A stretch of 64,000 nt of DNA, taken from Pseudomonas sp. P5_109 (GTDB lineage: Bacteria > Pseudomonadota > Gammaproteobacteria > Pseudomonadales > Pseudomonadaceae). The position numbers and the translations under genes were made by a program. Under the pieces are notes generated by a model. The model worked only from the letters and a program-made list of their open reading frames with translations. It did no database searches and was not told where the DNA came from. Of the stretch, positions 20,134-30,216 are shown one piece after another (positions within the stretch are counted from its first letter, which is position 1; each line of letters starts with the position of its first letter). The stretch covers positions 5,779,501 through 5,843,500 of the forward strand of contig NZ_CP125380.1 of NCBI RefSeq assembly GCF_034009455.1, read 5' to 3'.

Positions 20134-21615
20134 ATGCACAGGCTAAAACACGGCCTACTCCAGGCCGCCGGTTGGCTGTTCTACCTGACGTTACTGATGG
20201 GCCTCGCCATGGCGTTGCCCGTGTCCACGTTCGACTCCGAGTCGAAGGACTTCATTTTCCTGATTGGCGCCGTGGGTATCTGGCGCTACTCGATGGGTGC
20301 CACACACTTTGTGCGCGGCATGATTTTTCTCTACATCGTCTACCCGCACCTGCGGCGCAAAGTGCGCAAGCTGGGCAAGGAGGCTGACCCGTCCCACGTG
20401 TTCCTGATGGTCACCAGCTTCCGTATCGACGCGCTGACCACCGCACAGGTCTACAGCTCGGTGATCCGCGAGGCCATCGACTGCGGCCTGCCGACCACCG
20501 TGGTCTGCTCCATCGTGGAAATGTCCGATGAGCTGCTGGTCAAGAGCCTGTGGAACCGGATGAATCCGCCGTCCCGGGTCAAGCTCGACTTCGTGCGCAT
20601 TCCCGGCACGGGCAAACGCGATGGCCTGGCCTATGGCTTCCGCGCCATCTCCCGGCACCTGCCGGATGATCGCGCCGTGGTTGCGGTGATCGATGGCGAC
20701 ACCGTGCTCGGCGAAGGCACGGTGCGCAAGACCGTGCCGTGGTTCCAGCTGTTCGGCAACGTCGGCGGCCTGACCACCAACGAGTTCTGCGAAGTGCGCG
20801 GCGGCTACATCATGAGCGAATGGCACAAGCTGCGTTTCGCCCAGCGTCACATCAACATGTGCTCGATGGCCCTGTCCAAGCGCGTGCTGACCATGACCGG
20901 GCGCATGTCGGTGTTCCGCGCCACCGTGGTCACCAACCCGGAGTTCATCGCCGACGTGGAAAGCGACTCGCTGCAACACTGGCGCCTGGGTCGTTTCAAG
21001 TTCCTTACCGGCGACGACAAGTCGAGCTGGTTCAGCCTGATGCGCCTGGGCTACGACACGTTCTACGTGCCCGACGCGGCGATCAACACCGTTGAACACC
21101 CGCCGGAAAAGAGCTTCATCAAGGCCAGTCGCAAGCTGATGTTCCGCTGGTACGGCAACAACCTGCGGCAGAACTCCCGCGCCCTGGGCCTGGGGATCAA
21201 ACGCCTCGGCGTGTTCACTTCGGTGGTGCTGTTCGACCAGCGTGTGTCGATGTGGACCTCGCTGCTGGGCCTGACCGTGGCACTGATCGCCAGCTTCAAG
21301 TACGGCACCGCGTTCATCCTGGTTTACCTGCTGTGGATCGGCATCACCCGCTTCATCCTGACCTTGTTGTTGTCGTGCTCCGGACACCGGATCGGCCCGG
21401 CCTACCCGGCGATTCTCTATTACAACCAGATCGTCGGCGCGCTGGTGAAGATCTATGTGTTCTTCCGCCTCGACCAACAATCCTGGACTCGCCAGCCCAC
21501 TTCTCTGACCCGTGATCTCGCCAGCTTTCAACGTTGGTTCAACACCTGGTCGTCTCGGACCATGACCTTCTCTGCCGGCAGCATTTTTGTCGCCGTGCTG
21601 CTGTTGATGGTCTGA
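20134..21615 (+). CDS. alg8: Alginate polymerase glycosyltransferase Alg8
   Basis: 493 residues, an inner-membrane family 2 glycosyltransferase. Two N-terminal helices, then the GT-A domain with [11 protein letters not shown] (DxD-type metal site), [20 protein letters not shown] (acceptor Asp and the QxxRW-like motif QHWRLGRF), and C-terminal helices. It polymerises mannuronate from GDP-mannuronate, activated by c-di-GMP bound to Alg44. Two in-frame ATGs (20125 and 20134) are possible; the second gives the usual family length. Confidence 0.95.
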   Translation: MHRLKHGLLQAAGWLFYLTLLMGLAMALPVSTFDSESKDFIFLIGAVGIWRYSMGATHFVRGMIFLYIVYPHLRRKVRKLGKEADPSHVFLMVTSFRIDALTTAQVYSSVIREAIDCGLPTTVVCSIVEMSDELLVKSLWNRMNPPSRVKLDFVRIPGTGKRDGLAYGFRAISRHLPDDRAVVAVIDGDTVLGEGTVRKTVPWFQLFGNVGGLTTNEFCEVRGGYIMSEWHKLRFAQRHINMCSMALSKRVLTMTGRMSVFRATVVTNPEFIADVESDSLQHWRLGRFKFLTGDDKSSWFSLMRLGYDTFYVPDAAINTVEHPPEKSFIKASRKLMFRWYGNNLRQNSRALGLGIKRLGVFTSVVLFDQRVSMWTSLLGLTVALIASFKYGTAFILVYLLWIGITRFILTLLLSCSGHRIGPAYPAILYYNQIVGALVKIYVFFRLDQQSWTRQPTSLTRDLASFQRWFNTWSSRTMTFSAGSIFVAVLLLMV

Positions 21616-21650
21616 CCTGACTCGCCTGAATTAACTAGGAAAACGCCCTT

Positions 21651-22820
21651 ATGAATACCGCCGTCAACGCCAACGTAGTGCACGAATCCGAAGCCCAGCG
21701 CCAACACGCCCGCGTGAAAATCCCGGCAAAGTTGCGTTTCTTCGGCCCCGACCGGACACCGGTCGAAGCCCGGGTGATCGACCTGTCCGCCGGTGGCCTG
21801 GCGTTCAACGCCGGTCAATTGCCACTGAAGATCGGCGACGTGTACAAGGCCCGCCTGCAATTCGTCATCGACAACCTCGGCCTGGCCATGGACGTCGAGT
21901 TGCAGGTCCGCTCCTTCGACCGCGAGACCGGACGCGCTGGCTGCCAGTTCCAGAACCTGGAACCACGGGACATCTCGACCCTGCGCCACCTGATCACTTC
22001 GCACCTGGCCGGTGACATCGTCAGCGTGGGTGAAATGCTGGCGACCCTGCAGCGCGACAACTTCACCAAGGCGCGCAAGGTCAAGGACGGCGGCCACGGC
22101 ATGTCCGCGTTCGGTCGCATGAAGGCCGTGACCTTCAGCCTGGGTGTCTTCGTTGTCGGCCTGGCTGCATTCGGCTTTGTTTTCAAATCCGTTTACGGCA
22201 TGTACTTCGTCAGCCACGCCCAGGCCGGTCTGGTCAGCGTGCCGGGCGTGAACATCACCATGCCCCGCGACGGCACCGTGCAAAGCCTGGTGAAAACCGA
22301 CGGCGTGGCCGCCAAAGGCGCACCGCTGGCGACCTTCAGCACCAGCATGCTCGATGTGCTCAAGGGCCATCTGGACGAAGACCAGCTGCAACCGGCCAAG
22401 GTTGAAGAACTGTTCGGCAAGCAGATGACCGGCACCCTGACCTCGCCTTGCGACTGCACCGTGGCCCAGCAAATGGTCGCCAACGGTCAGTACGCCAGCA
22501 AGGGCGACGTGATCTTCCAACTGGTGCCACGCAACAGCGAAGCCAACGTTGAAGCGCGCTTCTCCTATCGCCAGTTCGGCGACGTACGCCCAGGCACTTC
22601 GGTGCGCTTCCAGATCGCCGGCGAAGACCAGAGCCGCACCGGCAAGATCGTCAGCAGCACCAGCCTGAAAAGCGCCGACCTGTCCTCCGACATCCGCGTG
22701 CTGATCCAGCCGGACGAAACCCTGGACAGCTCCCTCGCCGGCCGCCCTGTGGAAGTGAGCAGCGACCGTGGCCCGAACCTGAACTGGCTGATCGACAAAG
22801 CCATGGCTGTCGGTCTTTAA
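21651..22820 (+). CDS. alg44: Alginate co-polymerase Alg44, PilZ c-di-GMP receptor
   Basis: 389 residues, identical in length to P. aeruginosa Alg44. N-terminal cytoplasmic PilZ domain with the RxxxR motif (Arg17, Arg21 in RQHARVKI) and DLSAGGLAF. One transmembrane segment lies near residues 160-185 (AVTFSLGVFVVGLAAFGFVF), then a periplasmic HlyD-like barrel domain. It binds dimeric c-di-GMP and switches on Alg8. TAGGA precedes the ATG. Confidence 0.96.
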   Translation: MNTAVNANVVHESEAQRQHARVKIPAKLRFFGPDRTPVEARVIDLSAGGLAFNAGQLPLKIGDVYKARLQFVIDNLGLAMDVELQVRSFDRETGRAGCQFQNLEPRDISTLRHLITSHLAGDIVSVGEMLATLQRDNFTKARKVKDGGHGMSAFGRMKAVTFSLGVFVVGLAAFGFVFKSVYGMYFVSHAQAGLVSVPGVNITMPRDGTVQSLVKTDGVAAKGAPLATFSTSMLDVLKGHLDEDQLQPAKVEELFGKQMTGTLTSPCDCTVAQQMVANGQYASKGDVIFQLVPRNSEANVEARFSYRQFGDVRPGTSVRFQIAGEDQSRTGKIVSSTSLKSADLSSDIRVLIQPDETLDSSLAGRPVEVSSDRGPNLNWLIDKAMAVGL

Positions 22821-22829
22821 GTCGAGGAC

Positions 22830-24341
22830 ATGCCTGTGACTACTCCAAATTTTCTGAACACACCACACCCCCTGTGGGAGCGGGCTTGCTCGCGAATGCG
22901 GTTGAACATTCAGAATAAATGCTTGCTGACACACCGCTTTCGCGAGCAAGCCCGCTCCCACATGGGGTCTCTGTGTGCAGTGGCATTGGCGGTAAGCCTG
23001 GCCGGTTGCGCCGGCCTGCCCGACCAGCGCCTGGCCAACGAAGCGCTCAAGCGTGGCGACACCGCCACCGCTGCGGCGAACTACCGGCAACTGGCAGACC
23101 TGGGCTACAGCGAAGCCCAGGTCGGTCTGGCTGACATCCAGGTCGACAGCCGTGACCCGGCGCAGATGAAACAGGCCGAGGCGACCTACCGCGCCGCGGC
23201 CAGCGTTTCGCCGCGCGCCCAGGCACGCCTCGGTCGCTTGCTGGTGGCCAAGCCCGGCTCCACCGAAGCCGAGCAGCACGAAGCAGAAACCCTGTTGAAA
23301 AAAGCCGCCGCCGCGGGCGAAGGCAACACGCTGATCCCGCTGGCGATGCTGTACCTGCAATACCCGCACAGCTTCCCGAACGTGAATGCGCAGCAACAGA
23401 TCAGCCAATGGCGTGCCGAGAACAAACCGGAAGCCGGCCTGGCACAAGTGCTGCTCTACCGTACCCAGGGCACCTACGACCAGCACCTGGATGACGTGGA
23501 AAAAATCTGCAAGGCCGCGCTCAACACCAGCGACATCTGCTACGTCGAACTGGCCACGGTCTATCAGAAACAGGCCAAGCCAGAGCAACAGGCCGAGCTG
23601 ATCAAGCAGATGCAAGCAGCTCACGCTCGCGGCAGCGTGTCGGCACAACGTGTGGACAGCGTCGCCCGCGTGCTCGCCGACTCGTCCCTGGGCAAGACCG
23701 ACGAGAAAACCGCGCAGTCACTGCTCGAACCGATCGCACCGGGCTATCCAGCCTCGTGGGTCAGCCTCGCGCAACTGCTCTACGACTTCCCCGAACTGGG
23801 TGACGTCGACCAGATGATGAAGTACCTGGACAACGGTCGCGCCGCCGACCAGCCCCGCGCCGAACTGTTGCTGGGCAAACTCTACTTCGAAGGCAAGCTG
23901 GTACCGGCCGACGCCAAGGTCGCCGAAGAGCATTTCCAGAAAGCGGTCGGTCGCGAAGTCGCTGCCGATTACTACCTCGGCCAGATCTATCGCCGTGGCT
24001 ACCTGGGCAAGGTCTATCCGCAGAAGGCCCTCGACCATCTGTTGACCGCTGCGCGCAACGGCCAGAACAGCGCCGACTTCGCCATCGCCCAGCTGTTTTC
24101 CCAAGGCAAGGGCACCAAGCCTGATCCGCTGAATGCCTACGTCTTCAGCCAGTTGGCCCTGGCCCAGAACACTCCGCAAGCCACCGAGCTCGCGCAAACC
24201 ATCCAAACGCAACTGCCGCCCGAGCGGTTGGCCGAAGCCCAACGCCTGTTGAAACAAGAACAGGCCGTGCGCGGAGCCCTGAGCCCGAACACGCCGGAGC
24301 TGAATGCCCTGCAAGAAGAAGCCAGCGAGGAATCGAAATGA
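22830..24341 (+). CDS. algK: Alginate outer-membrane lipoprotein AlgK with REP-interrupted N-terminus
   Basis: TPR/Sel1-repeat scaffold lipoprotein that joins AlgE and the periplasmic alginate complex. From ATG 22830 (GAGGA just upstream) the frame encodes [12 protein letters not shown], then runs straight through a 90-bp REP doublet (about 30 codons, [11 protein letters not shown] ... [11 protein letters not shown]), then a hydrophobic stretch and lipobox [15 protein letters not shown] with Cys60. Mature sequence from [18 protein letters not shown] is normal and full length with many Sel1-like repeats. Translation may start at 22830, at the GTG at 22836, or at ATG 22962 at the REP edge (459 residues, [16 protein letters not shown]). 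The stop overlaps the algE start. Confidence 0.9.
   Translation: MPVTTPNFLNTPHPLWERACSRMRLNIQNKCLLTHRFREQARSHMGSLCAVALAVSLAGCAGLPDQRLANEALKRGDTATAAANYRQLADLGYSEAQVGLADIQVDSRDPAQMKQAEATYRAAASVSPRAQARLGRLLVAKPGSTEAEQHEAETLLKKAAAAGEGNTLIPLAMLYLQYPHSFPNVNAQQQISQWRAENKPEAGLAQVLLYRTQGTYDQHLDDVEKICKAALNTSDICYVELATVYQKQAKPEQQAELIKQMQAAHARGSVSAQRVDSVARVLADSSLGKTDEKTAQSLLEPIAPGYPASWVSLAQLLYDFPELGDVDQMMKYLDNGRAADQPRAELLLGKLYFEGKLVPADAKVAEEHFQKAVGREVAADYYLGQIYRRGYLGKVYPQKALDHLLTAARNGQNSADFAIAQLFSQGKGTKPDPLNAYVFSQLALAQNTPQATELAQTIQTQLPPERLAEAQRLLKQEQAVRGALSPNTPELNALQEEASEESK
22873..22962. repeat. REP doublet (GTGGGAGCGGGC type) inside the 5' end of algK
   Basis: Inverted copies of TGTGGGAGCGGGCTTGCTCG spanning exactly 90 bases, a multiple of three, with no stop codon in the algK frame. 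It interrupts the coding segment between the ribosome site and the lipoprotein signal. Confidence 0.93.
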
Positions 24342-25822
24342 AGTTGAATCCATTCATGAAGGCCGGCATCGGCCTGACATTCGCGCTGATCTGGTCTTGC
24401 CCGACGCTTGCTGCGATGACTGAAGAAACCAAGAACTTCGGCCTGGACGTGAAAATCACCGGCCAATCCGAAGACGACCGCGATCTCGGCACCGCGCCCG
24501 GTGGCGACGTCAACGGCGTCGGCCTGGACCTGCGTCCGTGGGTCTACGGCGAAAGCGGCGCGTGGAGCGCCTACGCCATGGGTCAGGCGTTGACGTCCAC
24601 CGACATCATCGAGACCGACACCCTGCAACAATCCGACGGCGCCGAGAACACCGACAACGGTGATCGCGAAACCAAGAAAAACTACCTGGCCATGCGTGAG
24701 TTCTGGGTCGGCTACAGCGGCTTCACGCCTTACCCTGGCGAGGTCCTGAAGCTCGGTCGCCAGCGCCTGCGCAACGACGACGGCCAGTGGCGCGACACCA
24801 ACATCGAAGCCCTGAACTGGACCTTCGACACCACCCTGCTGCGCGCCAACGTCGGTATCGCCGAACGCTTCAGCGAATACCGTACCGACCTCAAGGAGCT
24901 GTCGCCACAAGACAAGGATCGCCTGCACGCCTACGCCGATGCCGCGTACCAGTGGACCCCGGGCAACTGGGTCGGCATTCGCGGTCATCACACCCATGAC
25001 AACGGCAAGCTCGACTACCCGGAGCCGGGTGTGCCGACCGATTCGCTGGACAAGAAACAGAACGGCGACATCAGCTGGCTCGGCCTGACCGCCGACAGCG
25101 ACGCCTATAACTGGCGCAATACCAACACCGTCAACTACTGGGGCAGCATCACCGGCATGAGCGGCGACATCGACAAGGTCAACCCGCTGAACGCCGATGG
25201 CACGTCGCCAACCGAAGCCAAGCGCGGTGAAGACCTCAACGGCTGGGCCACCGATGTCGGCGTGCGTTTGCGCCTCGATCCGCAATGGCAAGTCGGTGCC
25301 GCCTATGCTCGCGCCAGCGCCGAGTACGAACAGAACGGCCTGGAAAGCAACCGCTCGAACTACACCGGCACCCGCTCGCGAGTGCACCGTTTCGGCGAAG
25401 CCTTCCGTGGCGAAATGAACAACATGCAGACCGCCACCCTGTTCGGTTCGTGGATGCTCAACGACGAATACGACGCCAGCCTGATCTACCACAAATTCTG
25501 GCGTGTCGACGGCAACAAGCCGGTCGGCAGCAACGGCATCAACGCCGTCGAGAACAACACCGACGACGTCACCGGCGCGATCCTCTCCAGCACTTCGCTG
25601 CCGCTGAACGATGGCGAGAAAGACCTCGGTCAGGAAATGGACCTGGTGGTCACCAAGTACTTCAAGCAAGGCTTGTTGCCCGCGTCGATGAGCCAGGCGA
25701 TCGATGAGCCTTCGGCCCTGGTGCGCTTCCGTGGCGGCGTGTTCAAGCCAGGCGATGCGTACGGCAAGGAAGTCGATTCGTACATGCACCGCGCGTTCAT
25801 CGACGTGATCTGGCGCTTCTGA
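24338..25822 (+). CDS. algE: Alginate outer-membrane porin AlgE
   Basis: 494 residues: signal peptide ([20 protein letters not shown], cleavage near LAA), then a beta-barrel with alternating aromatic/polar strands and a C-terminal phenylalanine (VIWRF) for BAM recognition. A family segment [20 protein letters not shown] follows the signal. The 18-stranded barrel exports alginate through an arginine-rich constriction. The start overlaps the algK stop (ATGA). Confidence 0.95.
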   Translation: MKLNPFMKAGIGLTFALIWSCPTLAAMTEETKNFGLDVKITGQSEDDRDLGTAPGGDVNGVGLDLRPWVYGESGAWSAYAMGQALTSTDIIETDTLQQSDGAENTDNGDRETKKNYLAMREFWVGYSGFTPYPGEVLKLGRQRLRNDDGQWRDTNIEALNWTFDTTLLRANVGIAERFSEYRTDLKELSPQDKDRLHAYADAAYQWTPGNWVGIRGHHTHDNGKLDYPEPGVPTDSLDKKQNGDISWLGLTADSDAYNWRNTNTVNYWGSITGMSGDIDKVNPLNADGTSPTEAKRGEDLNGWATDVGVRLRLDPQWQVGAAYARASAEYEQNGLESNRSNYTGTRSRVHRFGEAFRGEMNNMQTATLFGSWMLNDEYDASLIYHKFWRVDGNKPVGSNGINAVENNTDDVTGAILSSTSLPLNDGEKDLGQEMDLVVTKYFKQGLLPASMSQAIDEPSALVRFRGGVFKPGDAYGKEVDSYMHRAFIDVIWRF

Positions 25823-25848
25823 TGCACATTGCGAAGGGAGTCTCCCAG

Positions 25849-27423
25849 ATGAATCATCCAGCCCGAAAAGGCTCGATCAGCCTGTTGGCCGGCGCGATGC
25901 TGCTGGCCAGCGCGACTGCCTTCGCCAATGTGGAGCCGGCGAAGCCTGCGACCGTGGCCAAGGAACTGCAACAGGCCAAGACCTACACCGTCAGCAGCGC
26001 ACCAACCGCGCCGCTGGAACTGGCCACGCCGAAACTGCCGGACGTTTCCGGCTACACCGCCGAAGCCATCGCCGCGAAAATCGTGCGCAGCAAACCGGGC
26101 AAGATCAGCCTGCGCCGGATGATGCAGGAAGACGCCCTGAAGGACTTCATCGGTGGCGACAACAAGATGGCCGAGTGGGTGGTGCGTCAGCACGGTATCC
26201 CGCAGGCGATCTTCGTCGACGACGGCTACATGAACCTCAAGGACCTGGCGAAAAAGGTTCCCAAGCAGTACTTCAGCGAAACCTCGCCGGGGGTGTTCCT
26301 TTCCCGGTTGCCGATCGTGGTCGGTCGTCACGGCATCCTCGAAATCGACAAGCAGACCCAGGAACTGCGCCTGTCCCAGGAGGGCGGTGCGTTCCTGGTC
26401 AACGACGGCCAGCTGTTCGTGCGTGACACCAAAATCACCGGCTGGCGCGAGAAGGACAACGGCCCGGCGACGTTCAATTCGCCCAAGGAATTCCGTCCGT
26501 TCCTGCTGTCCTGGGGCGGCACCGAGACCTACATCGCCAACAGCAAGATCGCCAGTTTCGGCTACGCCAACAGTAAGTCCTATGGCGTGAGTATTTCCCA
26601 GTACACGCCGAACATGGCCAAGGTGCTCAAGCGTCCTGAGCCGACCGGCTGGATCGTCGGCTCGGAATTCTCGGACATGTGGTACGGCTTCTACTGCTAT
26701 GAAACCCGCGACTTCGTGGTCAAGGGCAACACCTACAAAGACAACATCGTCTACGGCATCGACCCGCACGACCGCTCCCACGGCCTGATCATTGCCGACA
26801 ACACGGTGTACGGGACCAAGAAGAAGCACGGGATCATTATTTCCCGTGAGGTCAACGACAGCTTCATCTTCAACAACCGCAGCTACGACAACCACCTCTC
26901 GGGCCTGGTGATCGACCGTAATAGCGTCAACAACCTGATCGCCCACAACGAGATCTACCAGAACCACACCGACGGCATCACCCTCTACGAGAGTGCCGAC
27001 AACCTGTTGTGGGGCAATAAGGTCTTGAGCAACCGCCGCCACGGCATCCGCATTCGTAACAGCGTGAACATTCGCCTCTACGAAAACGTCGCCATGGCCA
27101 ACGGCCTGACCGGTGTCTACGGCCACATCAAGGACCTGAGCAACACCGACCGCGACATCAAGCTCGACCCGTTCGACGCCCAGGTGTCGCTGATCGTGGT
27201 CGGCGGTGAGCTCGCGGCCAACGGCAGCGGACCGCTGTCCATCGACTCGCCGCTGAGTGTCGAGTTGTATCGCGTGTCGATGCTCGCACCGACCAAATCC
27301 AGCGGCATCAGCTTCACCGGCATCCTTGGCGAACGTCAGGATGAAATTCTCGACCTGCTGGTGCGCCAGCAGAAAGCCGTGCTGATCGACCCTGTCGAAC
27401 GCCAGACCGAAATGCGGGACTGA
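25849..27423 (+). CDS. algG: Poly(beta-D-mannuronate) C5-epimerase AlgG
   Basis: 524 residues from ATG 25849, ten bases after GGGAG; an upstream ATG at 25822 overlapping the algE stop is possible. Signal peptide MNHPARKGSISLLAGAMLLA. The C-terminal half is a right-handed beta-helix with CASH-type repeats and the catalytic DPHDRSHG motif. It converts mannuronate to guluronate in the polymer in the periplasm and is also part of the protective secretion scaffold. Confidence 0.95.
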   Translation: MNHPARKGSISLLAGAMLLASATAFANVEPAKPATVAKELQQAKTYTVSSAPTAPLELATPKLPDVSGYTAEAIAAKIVRSKPGKISLRRMMQEDALKDFIGGDNKMAEWVVRQHGIPQAIFVDDGYMNLKDLAKKVPKQYFSETSPGVFLSRLPIVVGRHGILEIDKQTQELRLSQEGGAFLVNDGQLFVRDTKITGWREKDNGPATFNSPKEFRPFLLSWGGTETYIANSKIASFGYANSKSYGVSISQYTPNMAKVLKRPEPTGWIVGSEFSDMWYGFYCYETRDFVVKGNTYKDNIVYGIDPHDRSHGLIIADNTVYGTKKKHGIIISREVNDSFIFNNRSYDNHLSGLVIDRNSVNNLIAHNEIYQNHTDGITLYESADNLLWGNKVLSNRRHGIRIRNSVNIRLYENVAMANGLTGVYGHIKDLSNTDRDIKLDPFDAQVSLIVVGGELAANGSGPLSIDSPLSVELYRVSMLAPTKSSGISFTGILGERQDEILDLLVRQQKAVLIDPVERQTEMRD

Positions 27424-27433
27424 GGATAATTTT

Positions 27434-28882
27434 ATGCACCCACACTTGATCAAATTACTCAGCCTGTCGGCCCTGACCGCCGGCATTCTCGCGGCCAGCG
27501 GTGGTGCGCGTGCCGATGAAATCCAGGCACCAAAATTCTCTGCCGAACCGTGCTGCAGCCTGTGCCCGGCCGCCCACGACGCAAAGAACTACACCACCCG
27601 CTATCAGCAGAACTTCACCACGCTGGTGCAGGCCCAAGGCGACTGGCTGTTCCGTACGCAAGAGGATTTGCGCACCGAATTCGACACCACGCCCGCCGGC
27701 TACAAACGCATGAAACAACTGCACGATGCGTTCAAGAGCAAAGGCGTGGAACTGGTTGTCGTGTACCAGCCAACCCGTGGCCTGGTGAACCGCAACAAGC
27801 TCAATCCGGCGGAGAAGGCCAGCTTCGACTTCGACAAGGCACTGAAAAACTACAAGACCATGCTCGGTCGTTTCGCGCAGATGGGCTACGTCGTTCCGGA
27901 CCTGTCGCCGCTGACCAACGAGTCGTTGCCCGACACCCTGCCCGCCCACGATTTCTACTTCCGTGGCGACCAGCACTGGACCCCGTACGGCGCCCAGCGC
28001 ACGGCGAAAATCGTCGCCGAGAAGGTCAAGCAATTGCCTGAATTCGCCGACATTCCCAAGCGCGAATTCGAGACCAAAAAGTCAGGGCGCATGGGCAAGA
28101 CCGGAACCTTGCACAACATGGCCGGTCAACTCTGTGGCACCAGCTACGCGATCCAGTACATGGATCAATTCACCACCGAGCCGAAGGGCGAAGCGGGCGA
28201 TGGCGATTTGTTCGGCGACTCCGGCAACCCGCAGATCACCCTGGTGGGCACGTCCCACAGTGGCAAGAACTACAACTTCGCCGGATTCCTCGAAGAGGCC
28301 ATCGGCGCCGACATCCTCAACGTGGCATTCCCCGGCGGCGGCCTGGAAGGTTCGATGCTGCAGTACCTGGGCAGCGACGAGTTCCAGAAGAACCCGCCGA
28401 AGATTCTCATCTGGGAATTCTCGCCGCTGTACCGCCTCGACCAGGAAACCATCTACCGCCAGATGATGGCGCTGCTGGACAACGGTTGCGAAGGCAAGGA
28501 TGCGCAGATGTCCGGTAGCGCCACGCTCAAGCCGGGCAAAAACGAGTTGATGGTCAACAGCAAGAACATGGACCTGCGCAACAGCAGCCACCAGGTCGAC
28601 ATCCGCTTCGCCGACACCTCGGTGAAAACCCTGCAAGCCACCCTCTGGTACATGAACGGTCGCCACGAGGACATCAAGATCGACAAACCGGAAACCTCCG
28701 AGACTGACGGGCGTTTCGCTTTCGAGTTGCGCACGGACGAAGACTGGGCTTCGCAGAACCTGCTGGCCGTTGAAGTCCAGGGCCCCGAAGCCGGTGCCGC
28801 GCCTCAGAAAGTCGAAGCGAAAATTTGCAAACGCAACGTATTCCCGGGCGCCGAGCAGCGTACTGCTTCGGTCGGGCAATGA
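27434..28882 (+). CDS. algX: Alginate O-acetyltransferase AlgX
   Basis: 482 residues with signal peptide ([20 protein letters not shown]). SGNH-like hydrolase domain: catalytic Ser in [10 protein letters not shown], and the Asp/His pair in [13 protein letters not shown]-terminal carbohydrate-binding module follows. It transfers acetyl groups to mannuronate residues in the periplasm and belongs to the secretion complex. GAGGA precedes the ATG, 10 bases after algG. Confidence 0.95.
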   Translation: MHPHLIKLLSLSALTAGILAASGGARADEIQAPKFSAEPCCSLCPAAHDAKNYTTRYQQNFTTLVQAQGDWLFRTQEDLRTEFDTTPAGYKRMKQLHDAFKSKGVELVVVYQPTRGLVNRNKLNPAEKASFDFDKALKNYKTMLGRFAQMGYVVPDLSPLTNESLPDTLPAHDFYFRGDQHWTPYGAQRTAKIVAEKVKQLPEFADIPKREFETKKSGRMGKTGTLHNMAGQLCGTSYAIQYMDQFTTEPKGEAGDGDLFGDSGNPQITLVGTSHSGKNYNFAGFLEEAIGADILNVAFPGGGLEGSMLQYLGSDEFQKNPPKILIWEFSPLYRLDQETIYRQMMALLDNGCEGKDAQMSGSATLKPGKNELMVNSKNMDLRNSSHQVDIRFADTSVKTLQATLWYMNGRHEDIKIDKPETSETDGRFAFELRTDEDWASQNLLAVEVQGPEAGAAPQKVEAKICKRNVFPGAEQRTASVGQ

Positions 28883-28890
28883 GGTCTGCT

Positions 28891-30012
28891 ATGCGCTATC
28901 CGAAATTTTCAACACTGTTGGCACCCACGCTCCTGAGCCTGGCGATGTTCGCCGGGGCCACGCAAGCGGCCGCGCCACTGCGTCCACCCCAGGGCTATTT
29001 TGCGCCTGTGGATAAATTCAAGACGGGCGACAAGAGCGAAGGCTGCGATGCGATGCCGACGCCGTACACCGGCTCGTTGCAATTTCGCAGCAAGTACGAA
29101 GGTTCCGACAAGGCCCGCGCGACCCTGAACGTGCAGTCGGAAAAAGCCTTCCGCGACAGCACCGCCGACATCACCAAGATCGAGCGCGGCACCAGCAAGC
29201 GCGTGATGCAGTTCATGCGTGACGGTCGTCCGGAGCAGCTTGAGTGTACGTTGAACTGGTTGACGGCCTGGGCCCAGGCCGACGCGCTGATGTCCAAGGA
29301 CTTCAACCACACCGGCAAGTCGATGCGCAAATGGGCGCTGGGCAGCATGGCTTCGGCGTACATCCGCCTGAAGTTTTCCGACTCCCACCCGCTGGCCACC
29401 CATCAACAGCAAGCCCAGTTGATCGAAGCCTGGTTCAGCAAGATGGCCGACCAGGTGGTCAGCGACTGGGACAACCTGCCGCTCGACCAGACCAACAACC
29501 ACTCGTACTGGGCTGCGTGGTCGGTGATGGCCACTTCCGTCGCCACCAACCGCCGCGACCTGTTCGACTGGGCGGTGAAGGAATACAAGGTCGGCGCCAA
29601 CCAGATCGACGCCGACGGCTACCTGCCCAACGAACTCAAGCGTCAGCAACGGGCGCTGGCCTACCACAACTACGCCCTGCCGCCGCTGGCGATGATCGCC
29701 AGTTTCGCCCAGGTCAACGGCGTGGATCTGCGCCAGGAAAACAATGGCGCACTCAAACGCCTCGGTGACCGGGTGCTGTCGGGGGTGAAAGACCCTGACG
29801 AGTTCGAGAAAAAGAACGGCAAGGAACAAGACATGACCGACCTGAAGGAGGACATGAAATTCGCCTGGCTCGAACCGTTCTGCTCGCTCTACACCTGCAC
29901 GCCCGAGGTGCTGGCGCAGAAGCACAAGATGCAACCCTTCAAGACCTTCCGCCTCGGCGGTGACCTGACCAAGGTCTACGACCCGGCCAATGAAAAGGGC
30001 AAGGGTTCATAA
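28891..30012 (+). CDS. algL: Alginate lyase AlgL
   Basis: 373 residues with signal peptide ([20 protein letters not shown], cleavage near TQA-AA). Alpha/alpha-barrel PL5 lyase motifs: [22 protein letters not shown] (catalytic His), and the tyrosine-containing [13 protein letters not shown]. It degrades alginate trapped in the periplasm. ATG 28891 has GAGG upstream; another in-frame ATG at 28879 overlaps the algX stop. It is followed by a REP doublet. Confidence 0.95.
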   Translation: MRYPKFSTLLAPTLLSLAMFAGATQAAAPLRPPQGYFAPVDKFKTGDKSEGCDAMPTPYTGSLQFRSKYEGSDKARATLNVQSEKAFRDSTADITKIERGTSKRVMQFMRDGRPEQLECTLNWLTAWAQADALMSKDFNHTGKSMRKWALGSMASAYIRLKFSDSHPLATHQQQAQLIEAWFSKMADQVVSDWDNLPLDQTNNHSYWAAWSVMATSVATNRRDLFDWAVKEYKVGANQIDADGYLPNELKRQQRALAYHNYALPPLAMIASFAQVNGVDLRQENNGALKRLGDRVLSGVKDPDEFEKKNGKEQDMTDLKEDMKFAWLEPFCSLYTCTPEVLAQKHKMQPFKTFRLGGDLTKVYDPANEKGKGS

Positions 30013-30023
30013 CGCATAACCTT

Positions 30024-30113
30024 TGTAGGAGCCGGCTTGCTGGCGATGGCGGTATGACATTCACCATCGATGTCGACTGATCTGCCGCCTTCGCCAGCAA
30101 GCCGGCTCCTACA
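30024..30113. repeat. REP doublet (TGTAGGAGCCGGC type) between algL and algI
   Basis: Inverted pair of TGTAGGAGCCGGCTTGCTGG inside the operon, giving spurious ORF extensions ahead of algI. Confidence 0.92.
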
Positions 30114-30216
30114 AGGGATCGCGGTGGCTTTGAATGCAAGACATCCCCCAGTTTCTATGGGGGGTTTGGGGGGGCCGTTGGCCCTTGACTGTTGGTTCAA
30201 ACAAGGAGAGATCGGG

